From Pseudomonas sp. Irchel s3h17 (GTDB lineage Bacteria > Pseudomonadota > Gammaproteobacteria > Pseudomonadales > Pseudomonadaceae): 64,000 bases of DNA. Location of the stretch: positions 1 to 64,000 of the forward strand of contig NZ_FYDL01000005.1 of NCBI RefSeq assembly GCF_900187505.1, read 5' to 3'. A program made the translations under genes and the position numbers. The notes beneath the pieces are model-generated. The model saw only the letters and a list, made by a program, of their open reading frames with translations, did not search any database and had not been told where the DNA came from. This document shows positions 1 through 8,147 of the stretch, piece after piece; position 1 is the first letter of the stretch; every line of letters begins with the position of its first letter.

Positions 1-127
1 GGAGCGCTTGCCGCATGCGCAGTCGATTGAAGACTATGAAGCGCTGCTGCCATGGAACTGCTCGCCAGAAATGCCACGGTAAACACGAAGCGCTTCTGGC
101 GGTAGGTGTAGTTCATGGATCGGATAC
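1..127 (+). mobile_element. End of an IS66-family insertion sequence (partial)
   Basis: The left edge holds the last codons of an IS66-type transposase and about 45 bp after its stop. The element probably ends at base 127 with GGATAC; read inward the end is GTATCC, and IS66-family ends commonly begin GTA. Directly beyond base 127 the orfB frame of an IS3-type element resumes mid-gene (Gly-Lys-Tyr-Tyr), so this copy appears to have inserted into the IS3 element. The exact boundary and the target duplication cannot be confirmed without the left half. Confidence 0.5.
2..82 (+). CDS. IS66-family transposase TnpC, C-terminal fragment (cut by window edge)
   Basis: Twenty-six codons remain before a TAA stop. 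They contain ERLPHAQSIEDYEALLPWN, and the terminal LLPW motif is typical of the very C-terminus of IS66 TnpC transposases. The rest of the gene lies left of the window, so its integrity is unknown. The family call rests on a short tail and is therefore moderate. Confidence 0.5.
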   Translation, partial: ERLPHAQSIEDYEALLPWNCSPEMPR

Positions 128-595
128 GTAGTACTTGCCGCGTATTGGCGACGGCAGATACGTGATGTCCCACGACCAAACCTGATTGGGCGCTTTGGCC
201 GCATGCGTCGTCGGTAATGCGTGACGCCTGGGGCGCTGACTACGACCTCGATATTGCTGTTGACCCGCCGCACGCAAGACGCGATAGAACGTCGCCTCCG
301 ACGCCAGATAACGCCCTTGATCAGCCAGGCGCGGCACGATCTGGCTCGGCGGCAGATGGGCATACGCAGGGCTGTTGCACAGCGTCACAATCGCCTGTCG
401 CTCAGCCTCGTTCAACGTATTACGCGGCGTTGGTCGCACGGTGGTCGTTCGAGCATCGGCCTGAACGATCTGGGCCTCGGTCCAGCGTTGCAAGGTTCTG
501 AGTGACAGACCAACCTCCTGGCAGGCCCTGATCTTTCTGGTCCCTGCTGCGACGGCTTCGGTCAACCACGCCACGAGTAATTGCCGTTCCGGCAA
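128..595 (-). pseudogene. IS3-family transposase OrfB, 5' part only
   Basis: The fragment covers the N-terminal helix-turn-helix region (GLSLRTLQRW) and reaches the first catalytic region (NQVWSWDITYLPSPIRGKYY), which contains the first Asp of the DDE integrase core. It then breaks off at the inserted IS66 end; a few out-of-place codons follow before a stop at 113. The second Asp and the Glu of the DDE triad are missing here. The frame opens with TTG at 595 but in IS3 elements orfB is normally translated as an OrfAB fusion after frameshifting. Confidence 0.75.
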
Positions 596-600
596 CGATG

Positions 601-1158
601 TCAGTTGTCCTCGTTGTCGGTCCCCCAGTAGTCGTTGAGCTTTTTTCGCAGCACCAACAACGCGGCTGTTTCAGCGAGCGCCTTGTCTTTGCGACGCAGT
701 TCGCGCTCAAGTTCCTGGATGCGTTTCTTGTCCTTGCGAGACTGCTCCCGATCTTATTTTTGCAGGGCCTTTTCCGATTTCTGGCCGGTGATGAAGGCTT
801 GCCGCCAAGCAGTGATTTGTTCGGGGTAAAGGCCTTTGCGGCGGCAATACTCGCCGAGGTCGATCTCGGACAAACCGGCGGCTTCAAGGACGACAGCAAA
901 CTTGGTTTCGGCTGACCAGTTCTCGGCCAACGGCTTGTTTTCGGACACTGCATTTCCTTCAGAACTGAGCTGCTTGCGCCAGTTGGACAAAGACATTTCG
1001 CTGACCCCTTCGCGCCGGGAAACCTCGGCCATCGACAGGTTCAGTGGGGGAAGCAGCATCTTGAGTAATGCGGCTCTGCGTTCAGGTGAATAGTACGGCA
1101 CGACCAGTCTCTTTCCGCCCCCGATATGCTTTTTCAGGAAAAACCGAAGAGGCGACAA
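601..1158 (-). pseudogene. IS3-family transposase OrfA with internal stop
   Basis: OrfA carries a helix-turn-helix (MAEVSRREGVSEMSLSNWRK) and a second DNA-binding stretch (GLYPEQITAWRQAF). The frame is stopped by a TAA at 754-756 just after ALQK. The same frame then stays open for about 50 more codons with a typical leucine-zipper-like OrfA tail (RIQELERELRRKDKALAE) to a TGA at 601-603. This points to a single nonsense change, probably CAA to TAA, in an otherwise intact gene. Because the A6G frameshift site lies downstream of the stop, the OrfAB fusion cannot be made. Confidence 0.75.
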
Positions 1159-1408
1159 CTATCCTGACACCGGGGGTGACCACTACAGTTTGGCACGCCT
1201 CAATCTTGCTTGTGTATTACTATTCTGTCTCTGTGCTTGGGACGTTTCGGACGGTGTGGCATCATTATTCGTGGCAGCGAATTAATTACGAGTAGGTGAT
1301 GTCGAACGCTCACAGGTTGCGAGCGAAATTCCGTGCGGGTACGAACGGATGCGTTCTGCTTTTTGGATTTGCCGACACTGAAGGTGAAGGTGAAGGGAGA
1401 AAACCTAG

Positions 1409-3418
1409 GTGAGTGAGGGATTTATGGATAGGGTCAGGGCGTTGCTGTTAGGTCTACCAAGACGGCGCAAGCGACTGATTCAGGTTGCCACGGATATCGT
1501 GCTTGTCTGGGTGGCCCTGTGGCTGGCGTTTATCGTCCGACTCGGCATTGACGACATGTACAGCCTCATCAGAACCCACCTCTGGCTGTTTGCCTCTGCG
1601 CCTGTCATCGCAATCCCACTGTTTATTCGCTTTGGAATGTATCGTGCGGTCATGCGCTATTTTGGCAACGACGCCCTGATCGCGATTGTAAAAGCTGTCA
1701 GTTTGTCTTCTTTGATTCTGGTTGTGGTCGTTTATTGGTACAGCAACCATGAGGCGGTGGTCCCGCGCTCGATCATTTTCAACTATTGGTGGCTGAGCAT
1801 GGTCATCATTGGCGGCTTGCGACTGTGCATGCGCCAATACTTCATGGGTGACTGGTTCACAGCCGCTCAACACGTGCCGTTTGCCAATCGTGATGATGGC
1901 CTGACCAAGGTCGCCATTTATGGGGCAGGTGTTGCCGGCAACCAGCTTGTGGCAGCGCTTCGCATGGGGCGTGTGATGCGACCAGTGGCATTTATCGATG
2001 ATGATCCTAGTATTTCGGATCGCTCGATATCGGGTCTCCAGGTTTATAAACCTAAACATTTGCAGCAGATGATCGACGTCACCGGCGCTCAGGAAATTCT
2101 TCTGGCGCTACCGTCATCCACCCGGGCCCGTCGCAGGGAAATTCTCAATCTGCTGGAAGGCTATCCGCTTCACATTCGCAGTGTCCCCAATTTCACCGAT
2201 CTGGCCAGTGGCCGTGTGAAGGTCGATGATATTCAGGAGGTGGACATTGCCGACTTGCTTGGGAGGGATTCGGTGCCAGCCCAACCCGATCTGTTGGCAC
2301 ACTGCATCAAGGGCAAGACAGTGATGGTTACCGGGGCGGGTGGCTCAATCGGTTCGGAGTTGTGTCGACAGATTTTCTCCATTGGTCCGACCACGCTTTT
2401 GCTGTTCGAGCACAGTGAGTTCAACCTTTACAACATTCTTTCCGAGCTCGAGCGGCGCGCTGCCCGGGAGTCTTCTTCTGTCCGGTTGCTGCCGATCCTG
2501 GGGTCCATTCGTCATCCCCATAAACTGCTGGATGTCATGAAAACCTGGAGCGTGGACACCGTCTATCACGCCGCCGCGTACAAGCACGTTCCAATGGTCG
2601 AGCACAATATCGCCGAAGGCGTGCTGAACAATGTGATGGGTACGCTTAATACTGCGCAAGCCGCATTGCAGTCGGGTGTCGCCAATTTCGTGCTGATCTC
2701 GACCGACAAGGCGGTACGCCCCACCAATGTGATGGGCAGTACCAAGCGTCTTGCCGAGATGACCCTTCAGGCGTTGAGTCGGGAGATTGCGCCGGTATTG
2801 TTGGGCGAAAAGGCGAATGTCTCGCGCGTCAACAAGACCCGGTTCACCATGGTGCGCTTCGGCAATGTGCTGGGCTCGTCGGGTTCGGTGATTCCGCTGT
2901 TTCATAGTCAGATCAAGTCGGGAGGACCGCTGACGGTCACTCACCCTAAAATCACCCGTTACTTCATGACCATTCCCGAAGCAGCCCAGTTGGTGATTCA
3001 GGCCGGCTCAATGGGGCAGGGGGGGGACGTGTTCGTCCTGGATATGGGCGAACCGGTGAAAATCGTCGAGCTGGCGGAGAAGATGATTCACCTGTCAGGT
3101 TTGAGTGTACGGTCGGACAAGAACCCTCAAGGTGATATAGAGATCGAGTTCACGGGGCTTCGTCCGGGTGAGAAGTTGTACGAAGAGTTGCTGATCGGCG
3201 ATAACGTCGCGGCCACTCAGCACCCGATGATCATGACGGCCAATGAAGACCATCTGCCGTGGGATGTGCTCAAGGGGCGTTTGAAGGAGTTGCTCAGCGC
3301 CGTTGAGCAGGATGACTACACTCGGGTTCGCCAGCTTCTGCGCGAAACTGTCAGCGGCTACACCCCCGACGGTGAAATCGTTGACTGGATCTACCAGCAG
3401 CGTCGCCTCGAACCCTGA
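1409..3418 (+). CDS. Membrane-bound UDP-GlcNAc C4,C6-dehydratase-like polysaccharide biosynthesis protein (WbpM/CapD type)
   Basis: Proteins of this family convert UDP-GlcNAc to a 4-keto-6-deoxy sugar used for O-antigen or capsule. The 669 residues start with four hydrophobic segments (about 25-45, 58-76, 90-110, 122-140). A first Rossmann-like motif, GAGVAGN, is at about 172, and an SDR cofactor motif, GAGGSIGSE, is at 309-317. The catalytic SDR Tyr-x3-Lys is replaced by Met442-x3-Lys446 (NVMGSTK), the change known from WbpM. The length matches WbpM. The GTG at 1409 has GGGAG upstream; an ATG at 1424 is an alternative. The gene stands alone after the insertion sequences and precedes comEA, as remembered for the O-antigen border in other pseudomonads. 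Confidence 0.88.
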   Translation: MSEGFMDRVRALLLGLPRRRKRLIQVATDIVLVWVALWLAFIVRLGIDDMYSLIRTHLWLFASAPVIAIPLFIRFGMYRAVMRYFGNDALIAIVKAVSLSSLILVVVVYWYSNHEAVVPRSIIFNYWWLSMVIIGGLRLCMRQYFMGDWFTAAQHVPFANRDDGLTKVAIYGAGVAGNQLVAALRMGRVMRPVAFIDDDPSISDRSISGLQVYKPKHLQQMIDVTGAQEILLALPSSTRARRREILNLLEGYPLHIRSVPNFTDLASGRVKVDDIQEVDIADLLGRDSVPAQPDLLAHCIKGKTVMVTGAGGSIGSELCRQIFSIGPTTLLLFEHSEFNLYNILSELERRAARESSSVRLLPILGSIRHPHKLLDVMKTWSVDTVYHAAAYKHVPMVEHNIAEGVLNNVMGTLNTAQAALQSGVANFVLISTDKAVRPTNVMGSTKRLAEMTLQALSREIAPVLLGEKANVSRVNKTRFTMVRFGNVLGSSGSVIPLFHSQIKSGGPLTVTHPKITRYFMTIPEAAQLVIQAGSMGQGGDVFVLDMGEPVKIVELAEKMIHLSGLSVRSDKNPQGDIEIEFTGLRPGEKLYEELLIGDNVAATQHPMIMTANEDHLPWDVLKGRLKELLSAVEQDDYTRVRQLLRETVSGYTPDGEIVDWIYQQRRLEP

Positions 3419-3532
3419 TTGTTACACACTCTGCAACGGACACATTTTTGACAGAACCGCGCCATGACCTAGTTTTGGGAGGCAGCCTCGCAAAGGTTGC
3501 TTCTTCCCTAACGATGTCATGGAGTGTCACTT

Positions 3533-3868
3533 ATGCGTACAGGTTACTTCCTCTCTCTGGTTTTCATCCTGATGACCAGCCTGTCCACTACCGCACTTGC
3601 AGCGCCAACGGCGAAGACAGAGGCGGGTGCTGCGCCGGTGACGGTGCCGGCAGTATCGTCGGTCGGGTCCGCAAAGGTTGATTTGAACAAGGCGGATGCC
3701 GTGACCTTGCAACGTGATCTCCTGGGAATCGGTGAGGCCAAAGCCAAGGCGATTGTTGCGCATCGTGACAGTAATGGTCCATTTGCATCGGTGGACGAGT
3801 TACTGGAGATCAAGGGCATTGGCAAGGCAATCCTGGACAAGAATCGCGACAGGCTTGCCGTGAACTGA
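3533..3868 (+). CDS. ComEA-like helix-hairpin-helix protein
   Basis: This 111-residue protein has a signal peptide (hydrophobic stretch ending TTALAAP at about 20-24), a low-complexity Ala/Pro/Val linker and a C-terminal helix-hairpin-helix pair: VDLNKADAVTLQRDLLGIGE and VDELLEIKGIGKAILDKN. ComEA proteins bind DNA in the periplasm and take part in natural DNA uptake, but this short form is widespread in pseudomonads not known to be competent, so a role in uptake is only inferred. The ATG at 3533 is preceded by GGAG at the right distance. A terminator follows. Confidence 0.85.
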   Translation: MRTGYFLSLVFILMTSLSTTALAAPTAKTEAGAAPVTVPAVSSVGSAKVDLNKADAVTLQRDLLGIGEAKAKAIVAHRDSNGPFASVDELLEIKGIGKAILDKNRDRLAVN

Positions 3869-3887
3869 TGCGTAGATGGGGTGCAAG

Positions 3888-3912
3888 GGCCGGTCATTGA
3901 TCGGCCTTTTTT
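3888..3912 (+). terminator. Rho-independent terminator after comEA-like gene
   Basis: A GGCCGGT/ATCGGCC stem with a 5-nt loop is followed by TTTTTT, 20 bp after the stop codon. Confidence 0.85.
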
Positions 3913-3969
3913 GTGCCTGACGGTTGAGTCTCAGTGCGCTGGCGTCACGTCGCCATTTGTCCGAAAACA

Positions 3970-4011
3970 AATATTATGTCTGTAATATTATCGTTGGATT
4001 ATGCCTATAAT
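3970..4011 (+). promoter_or_regulatory. Promoter with overlapping palindrome upstream of SDR gene
   Basis: A consensus -10 box, TATAAT, lies at 4006-4011. The region where its -35 box should be is occupied by a perfect palindrome, AATATTA-tgtctg-TAATATT (3970-3989). A dyad over the -35 region is the usual position of a repressor operator. The palindrome differs from the one in front of the neighbouring tetR gene. No regulator can be named from the sequence. Confidence 0.5.
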
Positions 4012-4086
4012 CAGTTCGCCAGCCCAGTTGGCATTCCGCGAGCGGGGGCATCCAGGTTCCCTACGGCATCTTCCAGGAGTACGGCT

Positions 4087-4881
4087 ATGAATTCTGTTCA
4101 GTCCAAAGGTACGGCGCTGGTTACCGGGGCTTCTTCCGGCATAGGCGCTATCTACGCCGAGCGCTTGGCGGCTCGTGGTTTTGACTTGCTGTTGGTGGCT
4201 CGCGATGAACAACGGCTGCAACGTGCCGCAATGCGTTTGCGGGCTGAGCATGGGGTGCAGGTGGAAGTGTTGAAGGCGGACCTGACGCTCAAGGCAGATG
4301 TGATCACCGTCGAGCAGCGCCTGCGCAGTGATGCGAGTATCAGTTTGCTGCTGAACAACGCCGGTGTGGCGGCTGATGGGACCTTGGCGGGCGCAGACCT
4401 GGATCAACTGGAGCGGATGATTCAGCTCAATGTGGTGGCGGTGACGCGCTTGGCCTCGGCGGCCGCGGCGAGTTTTTCACAGGCCGGCAGAGGGGCCATT
4501 ATTAACATTGCCTCGGTGGTTGCCCTGTTCCCGGAGCGTTTCAACGCGACCTACAGTGCGAGCAAGGCTTACGTGCTGAGCCTGACGCAGTCACTCAACG
4601 CGGAGCTCTGTGGTTCGGGGGTTCAGGTTCAGGCTGTTTTGCCAGGTGTGACGCGTACCGAAATCTGGGAGCGCTCAGGGATCGACGCCAGTGCCATACC
4701 AGCGGAGATGGTCATGGAGGCCGGGGAGATGGTCGATGCGGCGTTGTCCGGGTTCGACCAGGGGGAACTGGTCACCCTTCCTTCGCTACCCGATGCCGCG
4801 GACTGGGACGCTTTTGTTGCCGCGCGCTACGTGTTGGGGCCAAACCTGTCCAGGAATACGGCGGCTGCGCGCTACAAGTAA
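4087..4881 (+). CDS. SDR-family short-chain oxidoreductase
   Basis: A classical short-chain dehydrogenase of 264 residues. The nucleotide-binding motif TGASSGIG is at 13-20, NNAG at 90-93, and the catalytic Ser143, Tyr156 and Lys160 (YSASK) are in place. The arginine pair in VARDEQRL after the second strand suggests NADP(H), as an inference. The substrate is unknown. The ATG at 4087 has AGGAG upstream; an upstream in-frame extension from 3934 covers the promoter and is not believed. It is convergent with a tetR gene 9 bp away. Confidence 0.9.
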   Translation: MNSVQSKGTALVTGASSGIGAIYAERLAARGFDLLLVARDEQRLQRAAMRLRAEHGVQVEVLKADLTLKADVITVEQRLRSDASISLLLNNAGVAADGTLAGADLDQLERMIQLNVVAVTRLASAAAASFSQAGRGAIINIASVVALFPERFNATYSASKAYVLSLTQSLNAELCGSGVQVQAVLPGVTRTEIWERSGIDASAIPAEMVMEAGEMVDAALSGFDQGELVTLPSLPDAADWDAFVAARYVLGPNLSRNTAAARYK

Positions 4882-4890
4882 GGCGGCTCT

Positions 4891-5448
4891 TTACTCGACC
4901 TGTTTTTTAAGGTGTTCACGGGTGACGTCGAGGAGCCGCCGGGCCAGTTCCGGATTTTCGACACTGCGTGACAACAGCAATGCGCCGACCAGGGTCGACA
5001 TGATGATCAGGCTTTGGTCGGCGGCATTCTCTGCGCCGAGCGCTTGCTCGACCTGTTCGAGTCGCGCATTGAGTACCGCGTCGCTGGTGGGACTGGCCTG
5101 GCCACGCAAGCCCAGTTCCGACGACATGGTGGGCAATGGGCAACCCTCGTGGGGAGAGGACTTGTGCCATTCGGACAAGTAGGCGTCGATGAAGGCTTCC
5201 AGGGGGCGGTTCTCGGAAAAAAGCTGCGCGCAACGGACACTGACTTCTTCACCGGCCGCTTGCAGGGCTTTCTCCACCAACTCGTCCTTGGACTTGAAGT
5301 GAGAGTAGAAGCCACCGTGGGTCAGGCCCAGGGCTTTCATCAAAGGTTGCAGGCCAGTGGCGCCGATACCGTCGCGGCGAAAGCGTGCTGCGGCTTCCTT
5401 GATGATGCGCTGATGGGTCTGGGCTTTATGGTCCTGCGAGTAGCGCAT
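4891..5448 (-). CDS. TetR/AcrR-family transcriptional regulator
   Basis: A 185-residue regulator with an N-terminal helix-turn-helix (KALGLTHGGFYSHFKSKDELVEKAL at about 34-58) and a C-terminal ligand domain of the YxaF/LmrA-like type. The start at 5448 is chosen for the GGAG upstream; the frame is open further but would run through the operator. The only strong palindrome is at 5472-5498, just upstream of its own start, suggesting autoregulation. It is convergent with the SDR gene, so the two may be unrelated functionally. Confidence 0.87.
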   Translation of the reverse strand: MRYSQDHKAQTHQRIIKEAAARFRRDGIGATGLQPLMKALGLTHGGFYSHFKSKDELVEKALQAAGEEVSVRCAQLFSENRPLEAFIDAYLSEWHKSSPHEGCPLPTMSSELGLRGQASPTSDAVLNARLEQVEQALGAENAADQSLIIMSTLVGALLLSRSVENPELARRLLDVTREHLKKQVE

Positions 5449-5471
5449 CTGAAAATCTCCACGGCGATGAG

Positions 5472-5498
5472 CCATCTTAACCAAGGTAAATAAGATGG
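5472..5498. promoter_or_regulatory. Probable operator of the TetR regulator
   Basis: Perfect 8-bp arms, CCATCTTA and TAAGATGG, are separated by 11 bp and end 23 bp upstream of the tetR start codon. TetR-family proteins bind such palindromes near their own promoters. Confidence 0.6.
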
Positions 5499-5591
5499 TG
5501 ACTGTACTTTTACTGCCATAAAGCATGCAGATGCGTCCAACGTGTCAGTAACGCGCGTAAACAGGTGACACGAATACGGATTAATCAGTGA

Positions 5592-5837
5592 CTGGCGATT
5601 GTTCAACAAGCGCGAGTTGATGAGGGTGAGTGGCGGATTTCCCGGGCTGACCACACCACACTGGAGCTGCATGCCGACCGCATTGGTGGCCGCTTGCTCC
5701 CGGGCAAGGCGCTGGCAGCCCTGGATCTACTGCCCCACGGCTTGACGGACCTCGACATGCATGACGTGCTGAATATTTTCCAATGCGCGGGCACGCACGG
5801 GCTGCACATCGCAAAGGCGGATTGGCAGGTGCAGTGA
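5592..5837 (+). pseudogene. Unassigned reading frame, probably a gene remnant
   Basis: The frame gives 81 residues with protein-like composition (for example HADRIGGRLLPGKALAALDL and HDVLNIFQCAGTHGLHIAKA) and ends with TGA followed by a hairpin and a T-run. There is no ATG, GTG or TTG in frame near the start, and a TGA at 5589 closes the frame, so it may be the 3' end of a gene whose front is lost. I do not recognise the family. It could also be a chance open frame. Confidence 0.35.
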
Positions 5838-5841
5838 GTGC

Positions 5842-5875
5842 CGTGGCGAGGGGGCAATTCCCTTGCCACGTTTTT
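5842..5875 (+). terminator. Hairpin with T-run, REP-like
   Basis: CGTGGC...GCCACG stem with an interior AGGG/CCCTT extension, followed by TTTTT. The stem resembles a decayed Pseudomonas REP core (GTGGCGAGGG). It could end transcription of the remnant at 5592-5837. Confidence 0.55.
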
Positions 5876-5878
5876 CAA

Positions 5879-6046
5879 TCAGCGATCCTGAGCGTCCTTG
5901 GCGTCCATTTCTGCGTTGCGCTCGGCCACACGTTTACGCTGTTCATCGGTCAGCTCAACCTTGTTTGCGGTGTCGCGCAGCAGCATCAGGCCACCGACGA
6001 TCGAGCCGATTGCAAGTATCAGAATCAACCAGCCATACCAGGGCAT
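5879..6046 (-). CDS. DUF2897-type small membrane protein
   Basis: A 55-residue protein with one N-terminal membrane helix (WYGWLILILAIGSIVGGLMLL, about 3-23) and a charged C-terminal tail ending in KDAQDR. This architecture fits the short DUF2897 proteins of pseudomonads; the function is unknown. The ATG at 6046 has GGAGAG upstream and is preferred over one nine codons earlier. Confidence 0.7.
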   Translation of the reverse strand: MPWYGWLILILAIGSIVGGLMLLRDTANKVELTDEQRKRVAERNAEMDAKDAQDR

Positions 6047-6235
6047 AGGGCTCTCCTTAAGTGCAGGCGTCAACGCCGTGCTTGTCCATTTTGAGTCACT
6101 GCGTTTGTCAGTGGTTCCATTCTAGGCCTGTTCTGCACGATTGACGTCATTTACGCCGCAGGGCAGCGCATTGCTCGCAGCGGGTGTGCTCGCGATGACC
6201 TGGTTCAATCCGCCGTAACAAAGCCATAAAGCCAC

Positions 6236-6255
6236 TCTTTACGCATTCTTTATGC
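6236..6255 (+). promoter_or_regulatory. Candidate KdpE-binding direct repeat upstream of kdpF
   Basis: Two copies of TCTTTA(C/T)GC begin 11 bp apart (6236 and 6247), about one helical turn, on the same face of DNA. KdpE in Escherichia coli binds a T-rich site just upstream of kdpFABC. The rest of the 6047-6344 interval shows no gene. Confidence 0.35.
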
Positions 6256-6344
6256 CGCTCCCACCTCCTCGATCTCGTTCTTTTACGGCCCGGCTGCGGA
6301 CAATGGTTCCACACGCGGCAATCGCCGTACGACGGAGAAATTCC

Positions 6345-6434
6345 ATGAGCGTTCTGGACGGGGTGTCCCTGCTATTGGCGGTTGGACTGTTCATCTATCT
6401 ATTGGTCGCGCTGTTGCGCGCGGATCAGCACTAG
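6345..6434 (+). CDS. kdpF: KdpF, small subunit of potassium-transporting ATPase
   Basis: A 29-residue peptide that is almost entirely one membrane helix (VSLLLAVGLFIYLLVALL). KdpF stabilises the KdpFABC complex by packing against KdpA and KdpB. Position is decisive: it lies 8 bp before kdpA. The ATG is preceded by GGAGAAATTCC. Confidence 0.9.
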   Translation: MSVLDGVSLLLAVGLFIYLLVALLRADQH

Positions 6435-6442
6435 GAGCGGCT

Positions 6443-8137
6443 ATGCACAGTTATGACTATTGGCTGATCCTTGCCTTCTTTGCCGTGGTGCTGGTGCCGG
6501 CGCCGTTTCTGGGGCGCTTCTACTACAAGGTGATGGAAGGCCAGCGCACTTGGCTGACGCCGGTTCTGGGGCCGGTGGAGCGCGGCTGTTATCGCGTGGC
6601 CGGGGTCGACCCGAAGCGTGAACAGAGTTGGCAGAAATATGCCCTGGCGTTGCTCGCGTTCAACCTCGCGGGCTTTTTGCTGTTGTTCGCGATCCTGCTG
6701 TTCCAGAACTACCTGCCGCTCAATCCGCAGCATTTGCCGGGCCAGGAGTGGACGCAGGCCTTCAACACCGCGGTCAGCTTCATGACCAACACCAACTGGC
6801 AGTCCTACAGCGGTGAGGCCACCCTGAGCTACTTGAGCCAGATGGTCGGCCTGACCGTGCAGAACTTCGTCAGTGCGGCCACCGGCCTGGCGGTATTGGT
6901 AGCGTTGTGCCGCGGTATCAGTCGCAAATCGGCCCAGACCCTGGGTAATTTCTGGGTCGACATGACCCGCGCCACGCTCTATGGCTTGTTGCCGCTGTGC
7001 TTGCTGCTGGCATTGTTCCTGGTCTGGCAGGGTGTTCCCCAAACCTTCGCGCAGTATGTGAATGCGCTGACCGTGCAGGGCGTTGACCAGGTGATTCCAC
7101 TGGGGCCAGCGGCCAGCCAGATTGCAATCAAGCAACTGGGTACCAACGGTGGTGGCTTCTTCGGTGTCAACTCGGCGCATCCGTTCGAGAACCCCACGGC
7201 CTGGAGCAACCTGTTCGAGGTCTCCTCGATCATTCTGATTCCCGCAGCGCTGGTGTTCACCTTCGGCCATTACGTCAAGGACCTGCGTCAGAGCCGGGCC
7301 ATCATCGGCTGCATGCTCGCGCTGTTCTTGATCGGTGGTGCGGTGTCGCTGTGGGCTGAAAACCAGCCGAACCCGAGCCTGAGCAATGCAGCGGTCGAGC
7401 AAGCCGCACCCCTGGAAGGCAAGGAAGCGCGCTTCGGGACCACCGCGACCGTGCTGTGGTCGGTGACCACCACGGCCGCCTCCAATGGCTCGGTCAACGG
7501 CATGCATGACAGCCTCAACCCACTGAGCGGCATGGTTGCACTGGTCAACATGATGGTCGGCGAGGTGATTTTCGGCGGTGTCGGTGCCGGCCTCTACGGC
7601 ATGCTGCTCAACGTCCTGATCGCCGTGTTCCTTGCCGGCCTGATGATCGGGCGCACACCGGAATACCTGGGCAAGAAATTGCAGGCCAGGGAAGTCCAGT
7701 TGCTGGTGGTGACCTTGCTGGTGATGCCGGTTGGCGTGCTGGTGCTTGGTGCCCTGGCGGCAAGCCTGCCTGGCCCGGCGGCCACCATCAGTAACCCGGG
7801 ACCCCATGGCTTCAGCCAGTTGCTGTACGCCTACACCTCGGCCAGCGCCAACAATGGCTCCGCCTTCGCTGGCCTGGGTGCCAACACGCCGTTCCACAAC
7901 CTGATGCTGGGGCTGGGCATGTTGATCGGGCGCTTCGGCTACATCCTTCCGGTCCTGGCGCTTGCCGGCAGCCTGGCGATGAAGAAAGCCGCGCCGATTG
8001 GCCAGAACAGCTTCCCGACCCATGGCCCGCTGTTTGTCACCTTGCTGACCGTGACCATTCTGTTGGTGGGTGGCTTGACCTTCCTGCCGACCCTGGCGCT
8101 GGGTCCTATCGCTGATCACCTGAGCATGGGCTTCTAA
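6443..8137 (+). CDS. kdpA: KdpA, potassium-binding channel subunit of the Kdp ATPase
   Basis: KdpA forms the K+-selective pore of the high-affinity KdpFABC pump in the inner membrane. The protein has 564 residues with about ten hydrophobic helices and the selectivity-filter-like segments expected of the SKT superfamily: [11 protein letters not shown] (about 113-123), [20 protein letters not shown] (about 233-252), [13 protein letters not shown] and [14 protein letters not shown]. The length is that of full KdpA. It is followed by kdpB after 10 bp and is probably co-transcribed from the promoter upstream of kdpF. Confidence 0.97.
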   Translation: MHSYDYWLILAFFAVVLVPAPFLGRFYYKVMEGQRTWLTPVLGPVERGCYRVAGVDPKREQSWQKYALALLAFNLAGFLLLFAILLFQNYLPLNPQHLPGQEWTQAFNTAVSFMTNTNWQSYSGEATLSYLSQMVGLTVQNFVSAATGLAVLVALCRGISRKSAQTLGNFWVDMTRATLYGLLPLCLLLALFLVWQGVPQTFAQYVNALTVQGVDQVIPLGPAASQIAIKQLGTNGGGFFGVNSAHPFENPTAWSNLFEVSSIILIPAALVFTFGHYVKDLRQSRAIIGCMLALFLIGGAVSLWAENQPNPSLSNAAVEQAAPLEGKEARFGTTATVLWSVTTTAASNGSVNGMHDSLNPLSGMVALVNMMVGEVIFGGVGAGLYGMLLNVLIAVFLAGLMIGRTPEYLGKKLQAREVQLLVVTLLVMPVGVLVLGALAASLPGPAATISNPGPHGFSQLLYAYTSASANNGSAFAGLGANTPFHNLMLGLGMLIGRFGYILPVLALAGSLAMKKAAPIGQNSFPTHGPLFVTLLTVTILLVGGLTFLPTLALGPIADHLSMGF

Positions 8138-8147
8138 GGAATCCATC

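Larger units (their letters stand above)
128..1187 (-). mobile_element. IS3-family insertion sequence, interrupted and inactive
   Basis: The element has the orfA/orfB arrangement on the minus strand. Its transposase-proximal end is at about 1187, where the minus strand starts TGTAGTGGTCACCCCCGG, a TG-starting terminus as usual in IS3 elements. An A6G slippery run (minus strand, 646 to 640) lies at the orfA/orfB overlap and matches the -1 frameshift used to make the OrfAB transposase; orfB is indeed in the -1 frame. The element is dead for two reasons: orfA has an internal TAA stop, and orfB is cut at 128 by the IS66 end. The other IS3 terminus is outside the window. Confidence 0.75.

Noticed and set aside
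34..363. Minus-strand frame across the IS boundary
   Set aside because: It is a different frame from OrfB and spans the junction of two insertion sequences; the plus-strand IS66 tail explains the left part better.
3934..4086. N-terminal extension of the SDR protein
   Set aside because: It would run through the palindrome and TATAAT promoter; the ATG at 4087 has AGGAG and gives the standard SDR N-terminus.
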